Assembly (NCBI GenBank): GCA_963971535.1 | Contig: OZ020589.1 | Span: 89,898,683 to 89,962,682 of the forward strand | Length of the DNA stretch: 64,000 nt | Source of the DNA: Notolepis coatsorum | Taxonomy: Eukaryota; Chordata; Actinopteri; Aulopiformes; Paralepididae | Reading direction: 5' to 3' | In this document: positions 10,748 through 21,600 of the stretch, in pieces | Layout: each line of letters begins with the position of its first letter | Position numbering within the stretch: position 1 is the stretch's first letter | The notes under the pieces: model-generated | The model's input: only the letters and a program-made list of their open reading frames with translations | What the model was told of the DNA's origin: nothing | The model's database searches: none | Translations under genes and position numbers: made by a program

Positions 10748-11596
10748 GGCTACGTTTAGACGGAGAGAGTCTGAACAGAAACCGCAAAAGTCGTCTTGCG
10801 GTCTCACTTTAAATTTTGCGTTTAGACTAGTGTTTTGGGATGGAATTCTGTGTGCAGACGAGGCTGTAAAGACTCGAGACGACGGAGCCCCGCTGTCACA
10901 CGATTGGCGCGGATGTCACATGACCAGAAACGTCAGTGGCCAATCAGATCGCCTCAGGTCGTTGAGACAACCAGACGTGCTGTGAAGACCCGCCCTACTC
11001 TGCCTCTGATTCGCAGACTGTGGGTGGGGGAATGTGATTGGACCAAAGCAGAGTCACTCACAGACAGTGGCTCCAGTCACTAATAGTTGCGGCTATGGTT
11101 GCGATAGCCGCGGGACAGATTCTTGTGTATTTAAAAGTACTGCCAATGTAGCGTTCAGGTGATCGCCATGGATAGAATCAGACATGCTTTGTTTATGCTT
11201 CTAGGCTACTGGCGCATGCCTGTGATGTAAGCAGCTAGCTGATTAAAGTGTCTTTAAAAGTACTGCCAATGTAGCCTTCAAGTGATCTCCGTGGATAGTC
11301 AGACATACTTGTTCGCTTTGTTTACGCTTCTCGGCTACTGGCGCATACCTGATACCTGTGACGTAAGCAGTACGCGCGACGAGAGCCTTGACAACCCTTT
11401 CGTCATCGTTTTATGCGGTTTGACAGTTTAGATGATAGCGCAAAGGTTTATCGTTTCTAGGAATTCCACCCTGGAAGGTGGTCTCACTTTTTTGCGGTTT
11501 CACCCCGTAAAAACGCTGTTGCCGTATAAACAAAAGGCACATCCGAAAAAATATTTTTGCGGATTCACCTGCTAGCGTTTCCGTCTAAACAGGGCC
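10748..11596. mobile_element. PIF/Harbinger-type MITE with internal duplication
   Basis: Ends GGCTACGTTTAGACGGA and, inverted, GGCCCTGTTTAGACGGA, flanked by TTA at 10745-10747 and 11597-11599, the 3-bp duplication of Harbinger elements. About 11124-11232 and 11252-11368 form a diverged tandem pair (TTTAAAAGTACTGCCAATGT, then GGCTACTGGCGCAT). No protein. Confidence 0.75.
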
Positions 11597-12213
11597 TTAG
11601 TTACTAGTTACTAGTAAATTGTAATGAACCAAAGGAGAATATCAATTATATTAAAAAAAAAAAAAATTATCTTTGAATAAGACCATGCTAAAATTGACCA
11701 GACCTGAAAAATCTAAGCAAATGAATAAAGGGAAGATGATTAAACAGAAGGTTTTGTAGATACAGTACTGAATTCTGCCATTTTTTTTATAATGTAAATT
11801 TCTCCACCATTTTTCATCGTATTGCAACACCGTTTTTTGCAAGACGTTCACAGAAAGGTAGAGAAACTAACTGCGTTCTGTTTTATGGCAATAACGTTCA
11901 GGTTTGTGGGAGATAATCCCAAAAAATAAGAGAAATAAAAAAGTGTATCCAGAAGTCAGATGATTGACAGGGGCTGGTGTGAGCTGGGTAGGGTAGTTTT
12001 TCGAAAATCGAAAGCCCTGAGTCTCTTCCTTCAAAAGACTACACTCACTTTTGGCTGTGCCACTTCCTCCTGTCAATATGCGCCGGTTTCCGACTCAATG
12101 CCCTGAGATTTCTATAATCTTATATTTCACTAATAACAGTTAAAATAATTGGTAAACAAACATAATGCTGAAAATATACACTTTTACTGTATATCTCGGG
12201 CTTAAGAGGTTAA

Positions 12214-12418
12214 CCCTGTGAGGCCCAAATTAAAGACATTAGCAACTTCAGAGGCCAGAGGGTGGGACATATAAACACATTTACTATCAAATAGCATTGT
12301 GAGGCTGAACAACAGGACCAATTGACTATATTATGTGCTTAACATTTTTTAAATAAACATTCTTTTTTTAAATGGCTAAAAGTGATTTTGTAATTTTGCA
12401 ACCGTGGGTCTCACAGGG
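12214..12418. mobile_element. TTAA-flanked MITE followed by a partial second copy
   Basis: Begins CCCTGTGAGGCCCAAAT after TTAA (12210-12213) and ends GTGGGTCTCACAGGG, its inverted repeat. A second CCCTGTGAGGCCCAAAT start follows another TTAA at 12424-12427 and runs to about 12500. Probably piggyBac- or Kolobok-type. Confidence 0.55.
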
Positions 12419-13095
12419 TACTTTTAACCCTGTGAGGCCCAAATAAAAAAGACATTAGCAACTTCAGAGGCCAGAGGGTGAGACCTATAAACACATGAAG
12501 GGTGCCGTGACTGAAAAAAAAGTTGAGAAACGCTGGTATATGGTGTGGCTCTTTGTGGTACCACAGTAATTTTTGTGGCTCTTAGTCTCTGACTGGTTGG
12601 CCACCCCTGCTCTATAGCTTTGGAGTCCGCTTTTTTATTTACATGAATATTCAGGTCTCCGTTTAGGATCACCTTATCGTATCTGGTAACACATACTGAG
12701 ATCAGTTCAGAGAACTCTTGTATACATAATGGTGAGTGTCTAGGTGGGCGATATATTGTGACAATTATGGTTGATTCAGTTTTGAGTTCAGTGGCTAGAT
12801 ATTCCATCGACATGAATTCACCTAGTTCTGTGATTCTAAACAAATTTATTTAGGAAAAAATTGCTGCAACCCCTCCTCCTCTTTGGTTCTTTCTGGGCAG
12901 TTGATGAAAGCTGGTGGACAGGTCTCTATCATGATTGATGTAGCTGTGTCGTTATTAAGCCATGTCTCCACTAAGCAGATGCAATCTAAGTTATTTTCTT
13001 TAATCAGATCATTAACAATTTTTTTTTTTATTATTCAAAGATCTGACATTTAGGAGGGCTAATTGTATTTGTTGGACTTCTATGTCATGAGAGGA

Positions 13096-13145
13096 CAGTG
13101 GCGGCTGGCCACTAGGGGCGCTCGGGCGCCGCCCCCCCTGGTTAA
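13096..13145 (+). repeat. hAT-like terminal repeat (CAGTGGCGGCTGG)
   Basis: CAGTGGCGGCTGGCCACTAG is followed by a GC-rich palindrome, GGGCGCTCGGGCGCC. Similar CAGTGGCGG starts occur at 55864 and 60659. I could not find the matching opposite end. It lies exactly where the endonuclease frame of the neighbouring LINE stops. Confidence 0.4.
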
Positions 13146-13576
13146 CCCTGGTTAAAAGAGAGCAGAACAAGAAATACTTTTTTTTGTTTTTTGTAGCCCT
13201 ATAAATAATATAAACATGTTTAAAATGAATAATATTTAAAAAAAAATTTGTTGTTGATATTTTTGCACAAATCTTACAAATATTCAAGAGACATCTTTCA
13301 ACAGCATAATGCAAAGTCCAAGATTTGTTTTTTTCTTTTTCGTATTGACACATAAAACATACAAAAGACTTATACAGACATACCAAAAACAGACATGGAA
13401 ATTAAAAAAGCACTTACAAAAAAAAAAAAAAAAAAACATTACTATATGTGCATATATAACCAAGATGCATATACGTTAATGCATATACATACATAATACA
13501 ATATAAAGTATAGGTACCATCAGGTCAGATCCCATTTTTCACCTTCATCATTGATAATACTGAAACCCCACCTTAA

Positions 13577-14569
13577 TCATTCGTCCCCAGACCGTTCAGT
13601 CAGGTGTAGAAAACTGTTCCATACCTCAGCAAAGATATCCTCTCTCCCTGCGACTCTATATGTTACCCTTTCATATGATGCTGTCCGGAACATTAGTTCC
13701 ATCCATTCTTTAAAAGTAATATCAATGGGTGATTTCCAATGTCGTAAGGCAATTCTACATCCTGATATCATGGCCATTCTATACCACATTCCCTGGTATT
13801 TAGGCAGTTTAATCTCTTTCGGTACTATACCCAAAACACATGCCATTGGGGAGTTATTCACCTTTACATTCAAAACTTTACTTAGGAATATCACAATTTG
13901 ATCCCACATTTTCCGGACTTTCTCACATTCGTATAACATATGTAGTAAAGTGCCTGTCTCCTTCTCACATCTCCAGCAGATGTCACTGTCCCTTAACTTT
14001 AGTCTGGCCAGTTTACTAGGCGTCCAATAGCTTCTGTTTAAAACTTTGTAAAAGATAAGTTGTGATTGTGCCTCCCGCGAGAATTTACCCCATTTGGATA
14101 CCAGCTTCTCCCATATTTCCTCAGTAATATCCTCACGTACATCGTTCTCCCAGCTCAACCTCAGACCCGCCAACTTGGGTGCATTGTGTTCCCTTATAAC
14201 ATCATAGAATCTTGACGCACCGCCTTTCCTACGCCATCCTTTATAAAATATTTCTTGAATTGCAGTAATCGGGCCACATTTTGGCCCTCCCATTGATGAC
14301 GATATACAATGTCTAATCTGTAGGAATTTATAGAAGTTTTTATTATCTATACCAAAGTCCTCTCTAATATCCTCAAAAGGTAATACCCCATCTTCCCCGG
14401 CTATATCACCTAGTACATGTATCCCCCTTTTAATCCAGGCGTCCCATATGACTGATTTCTTACCAATCTTTAGTTTTTTATTATACCATATAGAGGCTCT
14501 TGTAGTCAGATATGGGCTATCACCAGTCAGCCTGTGCGACTGATTCCAAGTTTCCCTGGCAAACGCCAT
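13577..14569 (-). pseudogene. L1 ORF2 C-terminal region with zf-RVT zinc-binding motif
   Basis: 330 residues continuing the same ORF2 after the SINE insertion. The motif DICWRCEKETGTLLHMLYEC (C-x2-C ... H-x3-Y-x-C) is the zinc-binding region found after the RT in this LINE group. The frame runs to a stop at 13577. The SINE at 14579-14823 separates it from the upstream frame (14836-15072). The apparent start at 14569 is simply the first ATG after that insertion. Confidence 0.8.
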
Positions 14570-14578
14570 TAGAGGGTT

Positions 14579-14823
14579 TTTTTTCTTTTTTTTTTTTTAC
14601 TTTGACCATTCCGCTGGTTCTTTTTGCGTTTATCGCTTTTTCTCTGGTCAAGTGTGACCGACAGAAACAGGTTGAATGGGGGTACAGATGGGGGGAAAGA
14701 CACTCTGAGAAAGTTACGGCTTTGTCCGGGAGTCGAACTTGCTACCCCAGATCCGTGACGAGCACGGTTGTCCCCGACGCCGAAATAGCGTTCGAGGTAC
14801 GCGGTGAGCTACTGGAGCTCCCC
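14579..14823 (-). mobile_element. tRNA-derived SINE, about 245 bp, distinct family
   Basis: Flanked by the exact 12-bp duplication CATTAGAGGGTT (14567-14578 and 14824-14835). On the minus strand it starts GGGGGAGCTCCAGTAGCTCA, with a box A-like GTAGCTCACCGCG and box B-like AAGTTCGACTCCC, and ends in an A-rich tail (plus-strand T-run at 14579-14602). The sequence differs from the 500-bp SINE family elsewhere in the window. Confidence 0.85.
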
Positions 14824-14990
14824 CATTAGAGGGTTCTTAAAAGGTATAGGTCTGTCTGATTGTGTCAGGAAGGATTGCAGAGATGAGGGATATACCATTT
14901 CCTCCTGTATCTTGACCCAAGCAGGTGCCTCCTCAGTCGAGTGATTCAATTTGGAGAGCTGGGAGAGCGAGAACGCATAGTGATACCAGT

Positions 14991-16262
14991 CTAGCTTAGG
15001 CAGGGATAAGCCGCCATTTTCCTTTGCTGCATGCATTTTGGCCGACCAAATAGTGTCCTTTTGCCCCCCCACAAATATACATTAATGACTTTGTCATACT
15101 GTTTGAGTAACTGAGTCGGGAGAGTCAGCGGCAGCATATATAGGATATAATTTAATTTGGGAGCCAATATCATTTTTACTAAGTTTATCTTCCCAAGGAG
15201 GGACATATTCATCTTGGCCCAATTCTGGGTCAGAGCACTAACGTGTTCGATTATAGGGGCAATATTGGCTTGTACTATCTCTTTCAGACCTGGGATCAGC
15301 TTTATTCCTAGGTATATCAACCCTGACGGCATCCACCTGTACTGCCATCCCCTCCTAATAGCAGGGGGACAGCACTTAGAGAGAGGCATTGCTTCTGATT
15401 TGCTCCAGTTGATTGTGTATCCAGAAATTTCGGAGAAGGACTCGATAACAGTTCCAATGACCCCAGCTGCTGTTTGGGGATTGCTGGATACCAATAAGAT
15501 ATCATCCGCATATAAAAATAGTTTATGTTCCACCTGTCCCGCTATTACCCCTTTGATGTCTTGATTAGTCCTTAGTGCGATAGCAAGTGGTTCGAGGAAA
15601 ATCGCGAACATTTGGGGAGAAAGCGGAGAACCTTGCCTCGTCCCCCGTCCTAGATTAAAGGGCGAGGATACGATCCCGTTAGTCAAGACAGAGGCCATCG
15701 GATTTGTGTACAACAGCTTTACCCATCCAGTAAACGATGGTCCAAATCCGAAGCGCTCTAGCGTGTGAAATAAGAATGCAAATTCCACCTTATCAAAGGC
15801 CTTTTCGGCATCCAATGAGAAGGCCACTATAGGCTCTACATCATTCCTAACCTTCCACATTATGTGTAGGAGTCTGCAAATATTATCAGCTGAGTTTCTC
15901 CCCTTCACAAAGCCCACTTGGTCTGAGTGTACCAAACTTGGTAGTACATCTTCTATTCTATTCGCTAGTATTTTTGCCAATACTTTTTCTTCCAAATTGC
16001 TCAGGGATATAGGCCTATAGTTCCCACAGTATTGAGGGTCTTTGCCCTTTTTCTGTAGTAACGTAATAGTGGCCGATCTCAAGCTAGTGGGCAAGCTCCC
16101 TTTTAACAGTGAATCTTGATATACTTTCAATAGTCTTAGAGAGATTATATCACTGAATTGTTTGTAGAAATCGGGGGTAAACCCATCGTCTCCTGGTGCT
16201 TTACCTAATTTAAGGCTGTTGATTGCCGCGTGTATTTCCTCTATCGAGACCTCCCCCTCCAT
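14991..16262 (-). pseudogene. L1 ORF2 reverse transcriptase domain (second family)
   Basis: A 423-residue open frame begins with EVSIEEIHAAINSLKLGKAP and covers RT motifs KAPGDDGFTPDFYK, NYRPISLSNLEEKVLAKILA, FVKGRNSADNIC, DAEKAFDKVEF, GTRQGSPLSPQMFA and the active-site box FLYADDILL, so the catalytic YADD is intact. It ends where a frameshift moves the reading to the 14809-15072 frame (ENGGLSLPKLDWYHYA). In family terms this protein reverse-transcribes its own RNA at the target site. The upstream endonuclease is missing because of 5' truncation, so the first ATG is not a real start. Confidence 0.85.
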
Positions 16263-16379
16263 TGACTTTACTAATATTTACTCATTTTAAGTATGTTTGT
16301 GTTTCCAATGCACAATATAACGTTAATATATCAAATATAAATAATCGTTTTCCTGAACAGGAAGTGACTCACTGTCTGA

Positions 16380-16890
16380 TAGAGAATACGTTCCGTTACC
16401 GTAGCCGCATTTCTCCTAGCCGTATTTCTCTCGGGCTAGACGCAATAGCGCTCTGAGTGTGCGTGCACGCCGTGCACTGTTTCATCGCTGTATCCGTCGC
16501 AGCCAATCAGTGCGTAACGCGCTGTGCGTTGAAATATGATGTATTATGATGGAAGCCGGGGCGCGATTTAAAGCGGTCTAAGCAGCAGCGTCTATAATTT
16601 CCGTAGCCGCATTTCTCGGAGACGCTCTCTGATTGGCCGACGTCAGTTTTTTCCATAGCCGCATTTTGCGGAGACTCTCTCTCTGATTGGCCAACGCCTG
16701 TTTCTGGTTAGGAAGTTAGTAAGTTAGTTACTCGATGCTGTGTTGTGTTGTGATGCAGTCACTCTGGACAGTGGGGATATACATCGACAACAACAGTCTG
16801 GGAGACTGGGACTGTGGGACAGTGGACATTCTACACTTTATCAAGCCCTCCGGACCACGTTTCAACTAACTACAGTGAGTTAATGAGTTA
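16380..16890 (+). promoter_or_regulatory. Candidate promoter-like repeat with several CCAAT boxes
   Basis: CCGTAGCCGCATTTCT occurs at about 16398 and 16602, with a close variant at 16653. CCAAT boxes lie at 16502 (AGCCAATCAG), 16631 (GATTGGCC, followed by GACGTCAG, CRE-like) and 16685 (GATTGGCC). ACTACAGTGAGTTAATG at 16870 resembles a splice donor. The region is GC-richer than its surroundings. The same motif at 62-107 shows it is repeated. Promoter function is inferred only. Confidence 0.35.
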
Positions 16891-16898
16891 ATGCGGTC

Positions 16899-16919
16899 TG
16901 TCTCTCTCTCGCTCTCTCT

Positions 16920-16983
<64 letters not shown>

Positions 16984-16993
16984 TGCTCTCTCA
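16899..16993. repeat. (CT)n microsatellite
   Basis: About 95 bp of CT dinucleotides with a few interruptions. Confidence 0.95.
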
Positions 16994-17374
16994 ACACAGT
17001 GTGTTCATTTCGCTGTGGCCGGGTATTGCATAATGGCTGAATGAATTAATGGTAACTTGTTTAAAATGACAAGATAGATAGGCCTATATATATGTGTTCA
17101 TTATTGATTTGATGATCATACGTGTACTAATGTAGTATGAATCAATTAACTCGACTTAATGTTGGTAACGTTATGAGTCAGAATTCGCTTGGCCAGCTTG
17201 GTCAGATGATTGCGACCAGGGGTGCAGTGCTGGGCATACGCGGTCAAACGACGTTTGGGCTTCGTCACTGAGGCAGAATTGCGCGCATCCTATTATTATG
17301 CAAAGTCTAGGTGATAAGTGTATCTGCATTTTTTTGCTCCAAATGCACCTATGTGAAATACAAATTCAGTGTTT

Positions 17375-17506
17375 AAAATTCAATGTAAAAAATGTGAATG
17401 CATAATAAAATTCAATGGAAAAAATTCGATGCATAATTGCGGTGTATAAAATTCAATGTAAAAAATTCGATGGATAATTGCGGTGTATAAAATTCAATGT
17501 AAAAAA
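17375..17506. repeat. Short tandem repeat (AAAATTCAATG units)
   Basis: Repeated units of about 45 bp containing AAAATTCAATG, AAAAAATTCGATG and GATAATTGCGGTGTAT. It lies immediately before the truncated start of the LINE at about 17510. Confidence 0.8.
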
Positions 17507-17509
17507 CCA

Positions 17510-19412
17510 TCATCCGGGCTACCCAGACAGGATAAGCAATCGAGCCTGGATGCAATCGAACTGACTTCTGGCCTATCACTGCACGGCTTTGCAGCGTCCT
17601 AAAAGTCTGTGCCGACCAACTGGCCCCAGTATTCACTGACATATTTAACCTGCCCTTAGAACAGGCTGTCATCCCCACCTGCCTGAAGAAGTCCACTATT
17701 ATCCCTGTACCCAAAAAATCCAAGCCTGCTTGCCTCAACGACTACCGCCCTGTAGCTCTCACCTCCATAGCCATGAAGTGCTTCGAGAAGCTAGTAAAGG
17801 GCTACATCTGCTCCTCCCTCCCCATCAACATGGACCCCCTGCAATTTGCATACCGCCCCAACAGGTCCACGGAGGACGCCATATCCCATGTGCTGCACAC
17901 AGCAGCATCACACCTGGACAAGAGGCAGGGGAACTATGTGAGAATGCTATTCATCGACTACAGCTCGGCATTCAATACCATAGTCCCCTCCATACTCATA
18001 GCCAAGCTCAGGGACCTGGGCTTGGGCTATGACCTCTGCCAGTGGGTCTTGGACTTCCTGACTGGCAGACCCCAGGTGGTGAGAGCAGGCAACTGCACCT
18101 CCTCATCCATCACCCTCAACATAGGGGCCCCCCAGGGCTGTGTTCTGAGTCCCCTCCTCTACTCCCTGTACACACACGACTGTGTGGCTCAGCGGAGTAG
18201 CAATACAATCGTCAAATTTGCTGACGACACAGTGGTGGTGGGCCTGATCTCTGCCAACGACGAGAGGGCCTACCTGGAAGAGGTCAAGGTCCTGGCGGGA
18301 TGGTGCCAGGAAAACAGCCTCTCCCTGAACGTCAGCAAAACAAAGGAGATGATTGTGGACTTCAGGAGGTCGGGGGTCAAGGACTACAGCCCCCTCAGCA
18401 TCGACGGGGCACCGGTTGAGAGAGTCAACAGCTTCAAGTACCTCGGAGCCTACATATCCGAGGACTTGACATGGACCACACACATTAACAGTGTGGTGAA
18501 GAAGGCACGACAACGCCTCTACTTCCTCAGGCGACTAAGGAAGTTCCAAGTCAGCCAGAAGATCCTTAAGAACTTCTACTCATGTACAATAGAGAGCATC
18601 TTGACCGGCAACATCACCTCCTGGTTTGGGAATAGCACTGCAAAAGACCGAAGCAGACTACAAAGAGTGACACGTGCAGCCGAACGCACAATTGGAGGGG
18701 GGCTCCCCACCCTCCAGAACATTTACTACAAGCGTTGCAAGGGCAAGGCTAAGAGAATCATTAAAGACTCCAGTCACCCGAACAACTGCCTCTTTGAACT
18801 GCTGCGGTCAGGCAAGCGATACCGGAGTCTCAAGGCGAGCACAGAAAGACTCAGAAGTAGCTTCTATCCCCAGGCCATCAGGCTGCTAAACGAACAATGA
18901 ATGAACACTACACAACAACAACCACCAAACGCACATAGCACACACATCCACACGCACTCACTTTAAACAAACACACTGTAGCACCCACTCCACACACTTT
19001 ATAGCACACACCCACTTTAAACAAACACACTGTAGCACCCACTCCCCACACTTTATATTTATGGATGAAGGATTGCACTACAACTCGTACACCTTACTGT
19101 AAATTGTACCTAAAATTGTACCTCATCCCATTTCTGCTTTGCACTAGATAGTACTGTACATTAGTACACTGCATAGTATTGTGTATTGTATATTATATGG
19201 TAACTCAGAACATTGTACATATGTCTATACCGAACACTGTGACCTCATTCTCTTCTTCTAAATTCATGCTATACTATGTTATTATGTTATTTGATACTAT
19301 CTTGTCTAGCACAGTCTCTGGAGCGTAACAGTAAGAAGCATTTTGTATGAAAGTATTCTGTACTTCTGTATGACAACTATTAAAGAACTTGAACTTGAAC
19401 TTGAACTTTGTC
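17510..19412 (+). mobile_element. Rex1-like (CR1/L2 superfamily) LINE, 5'-truncated
   Basis: Plus-strand LINE starting inside the RT domain (about 17585: [13 protein letters not shown], then [20 protein letters not shown]) and running to a 3' end of (CTTGAA)n at about 19386-19411, the short-tandem terminus typical of the superfamily. The 3' UTR (18900-19330) is CA-rich and is also found at 58393-58835. The endonuclease is missing. Confidence 0.85.
17773..18900 (+). CDS. LINE reverse transcriptase, open 375-residue frame
   Basis: Unbroken frame with RT motifs in order: [56 protein letters not shown], the active-site [12 protein letters not shown] (about 18217-18255), [30 protein letters not shown] and the C-terminal [11 protein letters not shown] to [14 protein letters not shown] is the usual catalytic box of this group. 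The reading continues upstream of the ATG to about 17585, so 17773 is an internal Met. The open frame suggests a recent insertion, but without an endonuclease the copy cannot move by itself. Confidence 0.85.
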   Translation: MKCFEKLVKGYICSSLPINMDPLQFAYRPNRSTEDAISHVLHTAASHLDKRQGNYVRMLFIDYSSAFNTIVPSILIAKLRDLGLGYDLCQWVLDFLTGRPQVVRAGNCTSSSITLNIGAPQGCVLSPLLYSLYTHDCVAQRSSNTIVKFADDTVVVGLISANDERAYLEEVKVLAGWCQENSLSLNVSKTKEMIVDFRRSGVKDYSPLSIDGAPVERVNSFKYLGAYISEDLTWTTHINSVVKKARQRLYFLRRLRKFQVSQKILKNFYSCTIESILTGNITSWFGNSTAKDRSRLQRVTRAAERTIGGGLPTLQNIYYKRCKGKAKRIIKDSSHPNNCLFELLRSGKRYRSLKASTERLRSSFYPQAIRLLNEQ

Positions 19413-19640
19413 AGTCATGTTATCACACCAACCCGGGAGAAAGATGCTGGTATATATACATACGGTGGGGAGAGAATATATACATACGGTGGGGAGGAGA
19501 CTGTACATTAGGAGGGGGTGGTTGGGTGGGAGAGAAATATACATATGGTGCTCCGTGTTTGTGAAGCAGGTGGCATCAGTCCTTTGCCTCTGGCATGTTG
19601 AAACAGTGCCCCGCCCGGCCGACGCCATGAGGTGAGTCGG
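19413..19640. repeat. Low-complexity: ATATACATACGGTGGGGAG repeats
   Basis: ATATACATACGGTGGGGAG units repeat at 19454-19498, then ACTGTACATTAGGAGG followed by GGGTGGTTGGGTGGG, like the LINE minisatellite at 25383-25612. No gene seen. Confidence 0.6.
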
Positions 19641-19929
19641 CCCGGCGGGTGGCTGGTGGGCTGTTAAGCCTATACCGCCACGGTATAGAATTAGCAGCGA
19701 TTAATAACTTTGTTCGAATTGCTGTTTTTTTCTGTCAAAAATGCTGTCGGGTGGCGGGGCCATGAAGGCCAGCCGACGTCGAAAAAACATCACGCGAGGT
19801 TTTGACGTTATTAGCTTTGACCTAGCCGCAAGCTATAACCGCAGGGAGGGCTAGGATGCTGTCAACGCTTGTTTACAGATATCTTGGTTGGATTAGTCTC
19901 CCTTTGAGGGGGTGAGAAGTTAAAAAGAA

Positions 19930-20640
19930 TTGTTTCCCTCCTCAGGGCTCCCCTCTCCGCAGAGGGACTTTGGTCTTTCCGCTGGAGCGCGGGCGGTATT
20001 TGACCTAGGCCCCACACCGCCTCACGCCACGCAGCCAGAGGTGAGAGCACGGCCTCGCCAGCGGCTGTGGCGAGGCCCTCGACCAGCGGCCATGTTTCCC
20101 CCGCCTGAGGTACCCTGGGCTCAACGTCAACAGGTGTCCACAAGACCGACAACCTTGGCGGCCGAGGGATCGGCTACATTGGATGAGCACGCCCTAAAAA
20201 ACCATCGCCGTCCAGCTGTGTGCAGCCCGCTCTCCGGTTACTCCCTCCCCCAACACCAGCGGAAAAGGGGCTCTGATTTGTTTCCTTTGGCTGCAGGCCG
20301 CGTGTCTTCAATGAAGCGCAATCGGCCCCACGTTCGCTTCTCATGGGGACAGGGGCTGACACCCAGTTGATGGCTGAGACTGGGTCTGTCCGTGAGAATG
20401 TTGTGCTGTCAAGCGGCTCCCACGCCACACGTTCTGCGTCTGTGTTTGGTTGAGCCTGGTGTTACGTCTGTCAACTACAAGGGTTGTCAGCAGGGGAACT
20501 CGAGACCTCTTGAGGCAAACAGTGCGGGCTTCCCTGACCTCGCCTTCGCCAGGCCGGGTATCACGTTGATGCCTCCCACTCCGGAGAGCCCGCAGTGGTC
20601 TGGCAGGCACGCGTGATTTGGGTGGTAGTAATATCACTGC
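19930..20640 (+). pseudogene. Probable DIRS gag-like region
   Basis: Open frames in several phases (PSSGLPSPQRDFGLSAGA, PRPAAMFPPPEVPWAQRQQV) rich in Pro, Arg and Gln lie just upstream of the RT. I do not recognise a domain. Position and composition suggest the gag-like ORF of the DIRS element. Frames change repeatedly, so the coding sequence is broken. Confidence 0.4.
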
Positions 20641-20663
20641 AGGGCTACGGTGTGTAGGAACCC

Positions 20664-21600
20664 ATGGGGGCCTCACACCTTGCATGTCCAGCTGCAGAAC
20701 AACTCCTCAGCATGCTGGAGGGGTGTTCAGTGGGGGAGCTTTTGTCACCTAGTATGATGTCAGCTTCCCCCGTATCAAACCGGCCCTGTCGGGGTCCCCC
20801 CTTGGGTGCGATTGCCTCGTGGGTAGTGTCAGGGTCCGATGTCCCGACTCCACGGAACGCTCTGCTCGCACGGTTAGCGGGTCCAGGGTTGGCTACGCAC
20901 AGCGGGTGGGACCGGGCCGCCTATCTACAGTTCCTAGCGGACCAGCGCCAAATGGCGGCGGGTGCGTTTTGGGAGTATCATCACATATGGCTACAGCAGT
21001 ACCATATGTCGAGGTGGATGGAGAGAACGCTGAAGCGGGGACTTGTGTTTACACAACCCCACCCGTTTTCAGGTTTGGTACAGACCCTATTGTCAGGGTC
21101 AACAGCAGTGACAGCTCTGGTCAACGAGATCCAATCTCTGTGGGCGAAGCAAGCCATCGTCGTGGCGTTTTCCTCCCGGTATTCTCTGGTGCCCGAGAAA
21201 TCGGGAGGGGGGGGGGGTGTCAGACCCATGCTGGACCTGTCCCATGGAAGGTTCAGCATTTTGGACCGTCTCCCACCTGTTGAACACTGTCAGGTGGGGG
21301 CCTGGTTCTCCTCCATAGACCTGTAGGATGCGTATTCGCATCCCCGATCTTCCATCCTAGGGCTTACCTACGCTTCCTTTGCAGGGTTTAGCGTATGAGT
21401 ACCAGAGACTGCCGTTCGGCTATTCTCTGGCTCCCCGCATCTTCACCAAGTGCATGGAGGCCGCACTGGGGCCTCTGCGTCGTCAGGGGTTACGAAGTGT
21501 ATTCTGCCCTGACAACATTCTGGTCCTTGGCAGTCAAGGTAGATCGTCAGGTCTCATACCAGGCAGGTGGTGGAATTCCTTACCAGCCTGGGGTTTGCTG
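20664..21600 (+). pseudogene. DIRS reverse transcriptase, with nonsense codon and lost active site
   Basis: Frame 20664-21326 contains SRYSLVPEKSGGGGGVRPML, then DLSHGRFSILDRLP and FSSIDL. A TAG at 21324-21326 stands where DIRS RTs have Lys of SIDLKDAYFH, and the following codons still read DAYSH. Frame 21379-21603 continues YEYQRLPFGYSLAPRIFTK and CMEAALGPLRRQGLRS, but the YLDD box is FCPD, so catalytic Asp residues are lost. A homopolymer G run (21207-21217) probably also reflects decay. The protein would copy the element RNA. This copy cannot. Confidence 0.8.

Larger units (their letters stand above)
10524..12609. mobile_element. Non-autonomous hAT-type element, 2.1 kb
   Basis: Terminal inverted repeats CAGGGGTGGCCAACC at 10524 and its reverse complement ending at 12609, with an exact 8-bp duplication CTCTATAG at 10516-10523 and 12610-12617. 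TIR and 8-bp duplication are hAT hallmarks. No transposase frame is visible. It disrupts the endonuclease domain of a LINE between codons for AIE and LANLL. It contains a Harbinger-type MITE (10748-11596) and a TTAA-flanked MITE (12214-12418). The 194-bp element at 35458-35651 has the same TIR. Confidence 0.9.
9635..13095 (-). mobile_element. CR1/L2-like LINE, endonuclease region, split by several insertions
   Basis: Pieces read in order on the minus strand: 13090-12618, then 10515-10260, then 9720-9640. Encoded motifs are LALLNVRSLNNK, DCICLVETWL, TIYRPPRHSP, ILNGDLNIHV, RHGNTLDLVITTG and LPLSDHHCIF, the apurinic-type endonuclease signature (E-T-W, G-D-x-N-I, S-D-H). MVKNLNDALSSVLNSVAPLK follows, the spacer before RT. 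Interrupted by the hAT-type element 10524-12609, an L2 3' fragment (about 9735-10250) and the SINE at 9149. Non-functional, with frameshifts near 12840 and 13010. Confidence 0.75.
13146..16265 (-). mobile_element. L1-type LINE, 5'-truncated, second family
   Basis: Minus-strand element. ORF2 starts inside the RT at about 16262 and ends at 13577, with an A+T-rich 3' UTR down to about 13150. It differs in sequence from the L1 at 998 and 37034. It is interrupted by a SINE at 14579-14823 with a 12-bp duplication. A frameshift lies near 15070. No 5' UTR, ORF1 or endonuclease remains, so the copy is non-autonomous. Confidence 0.85.

Noticed and set aside
18103..18513. 136-residue minus-strand frame
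   Set aside because: Antisense shadow of the well-supported LINE RT frame.
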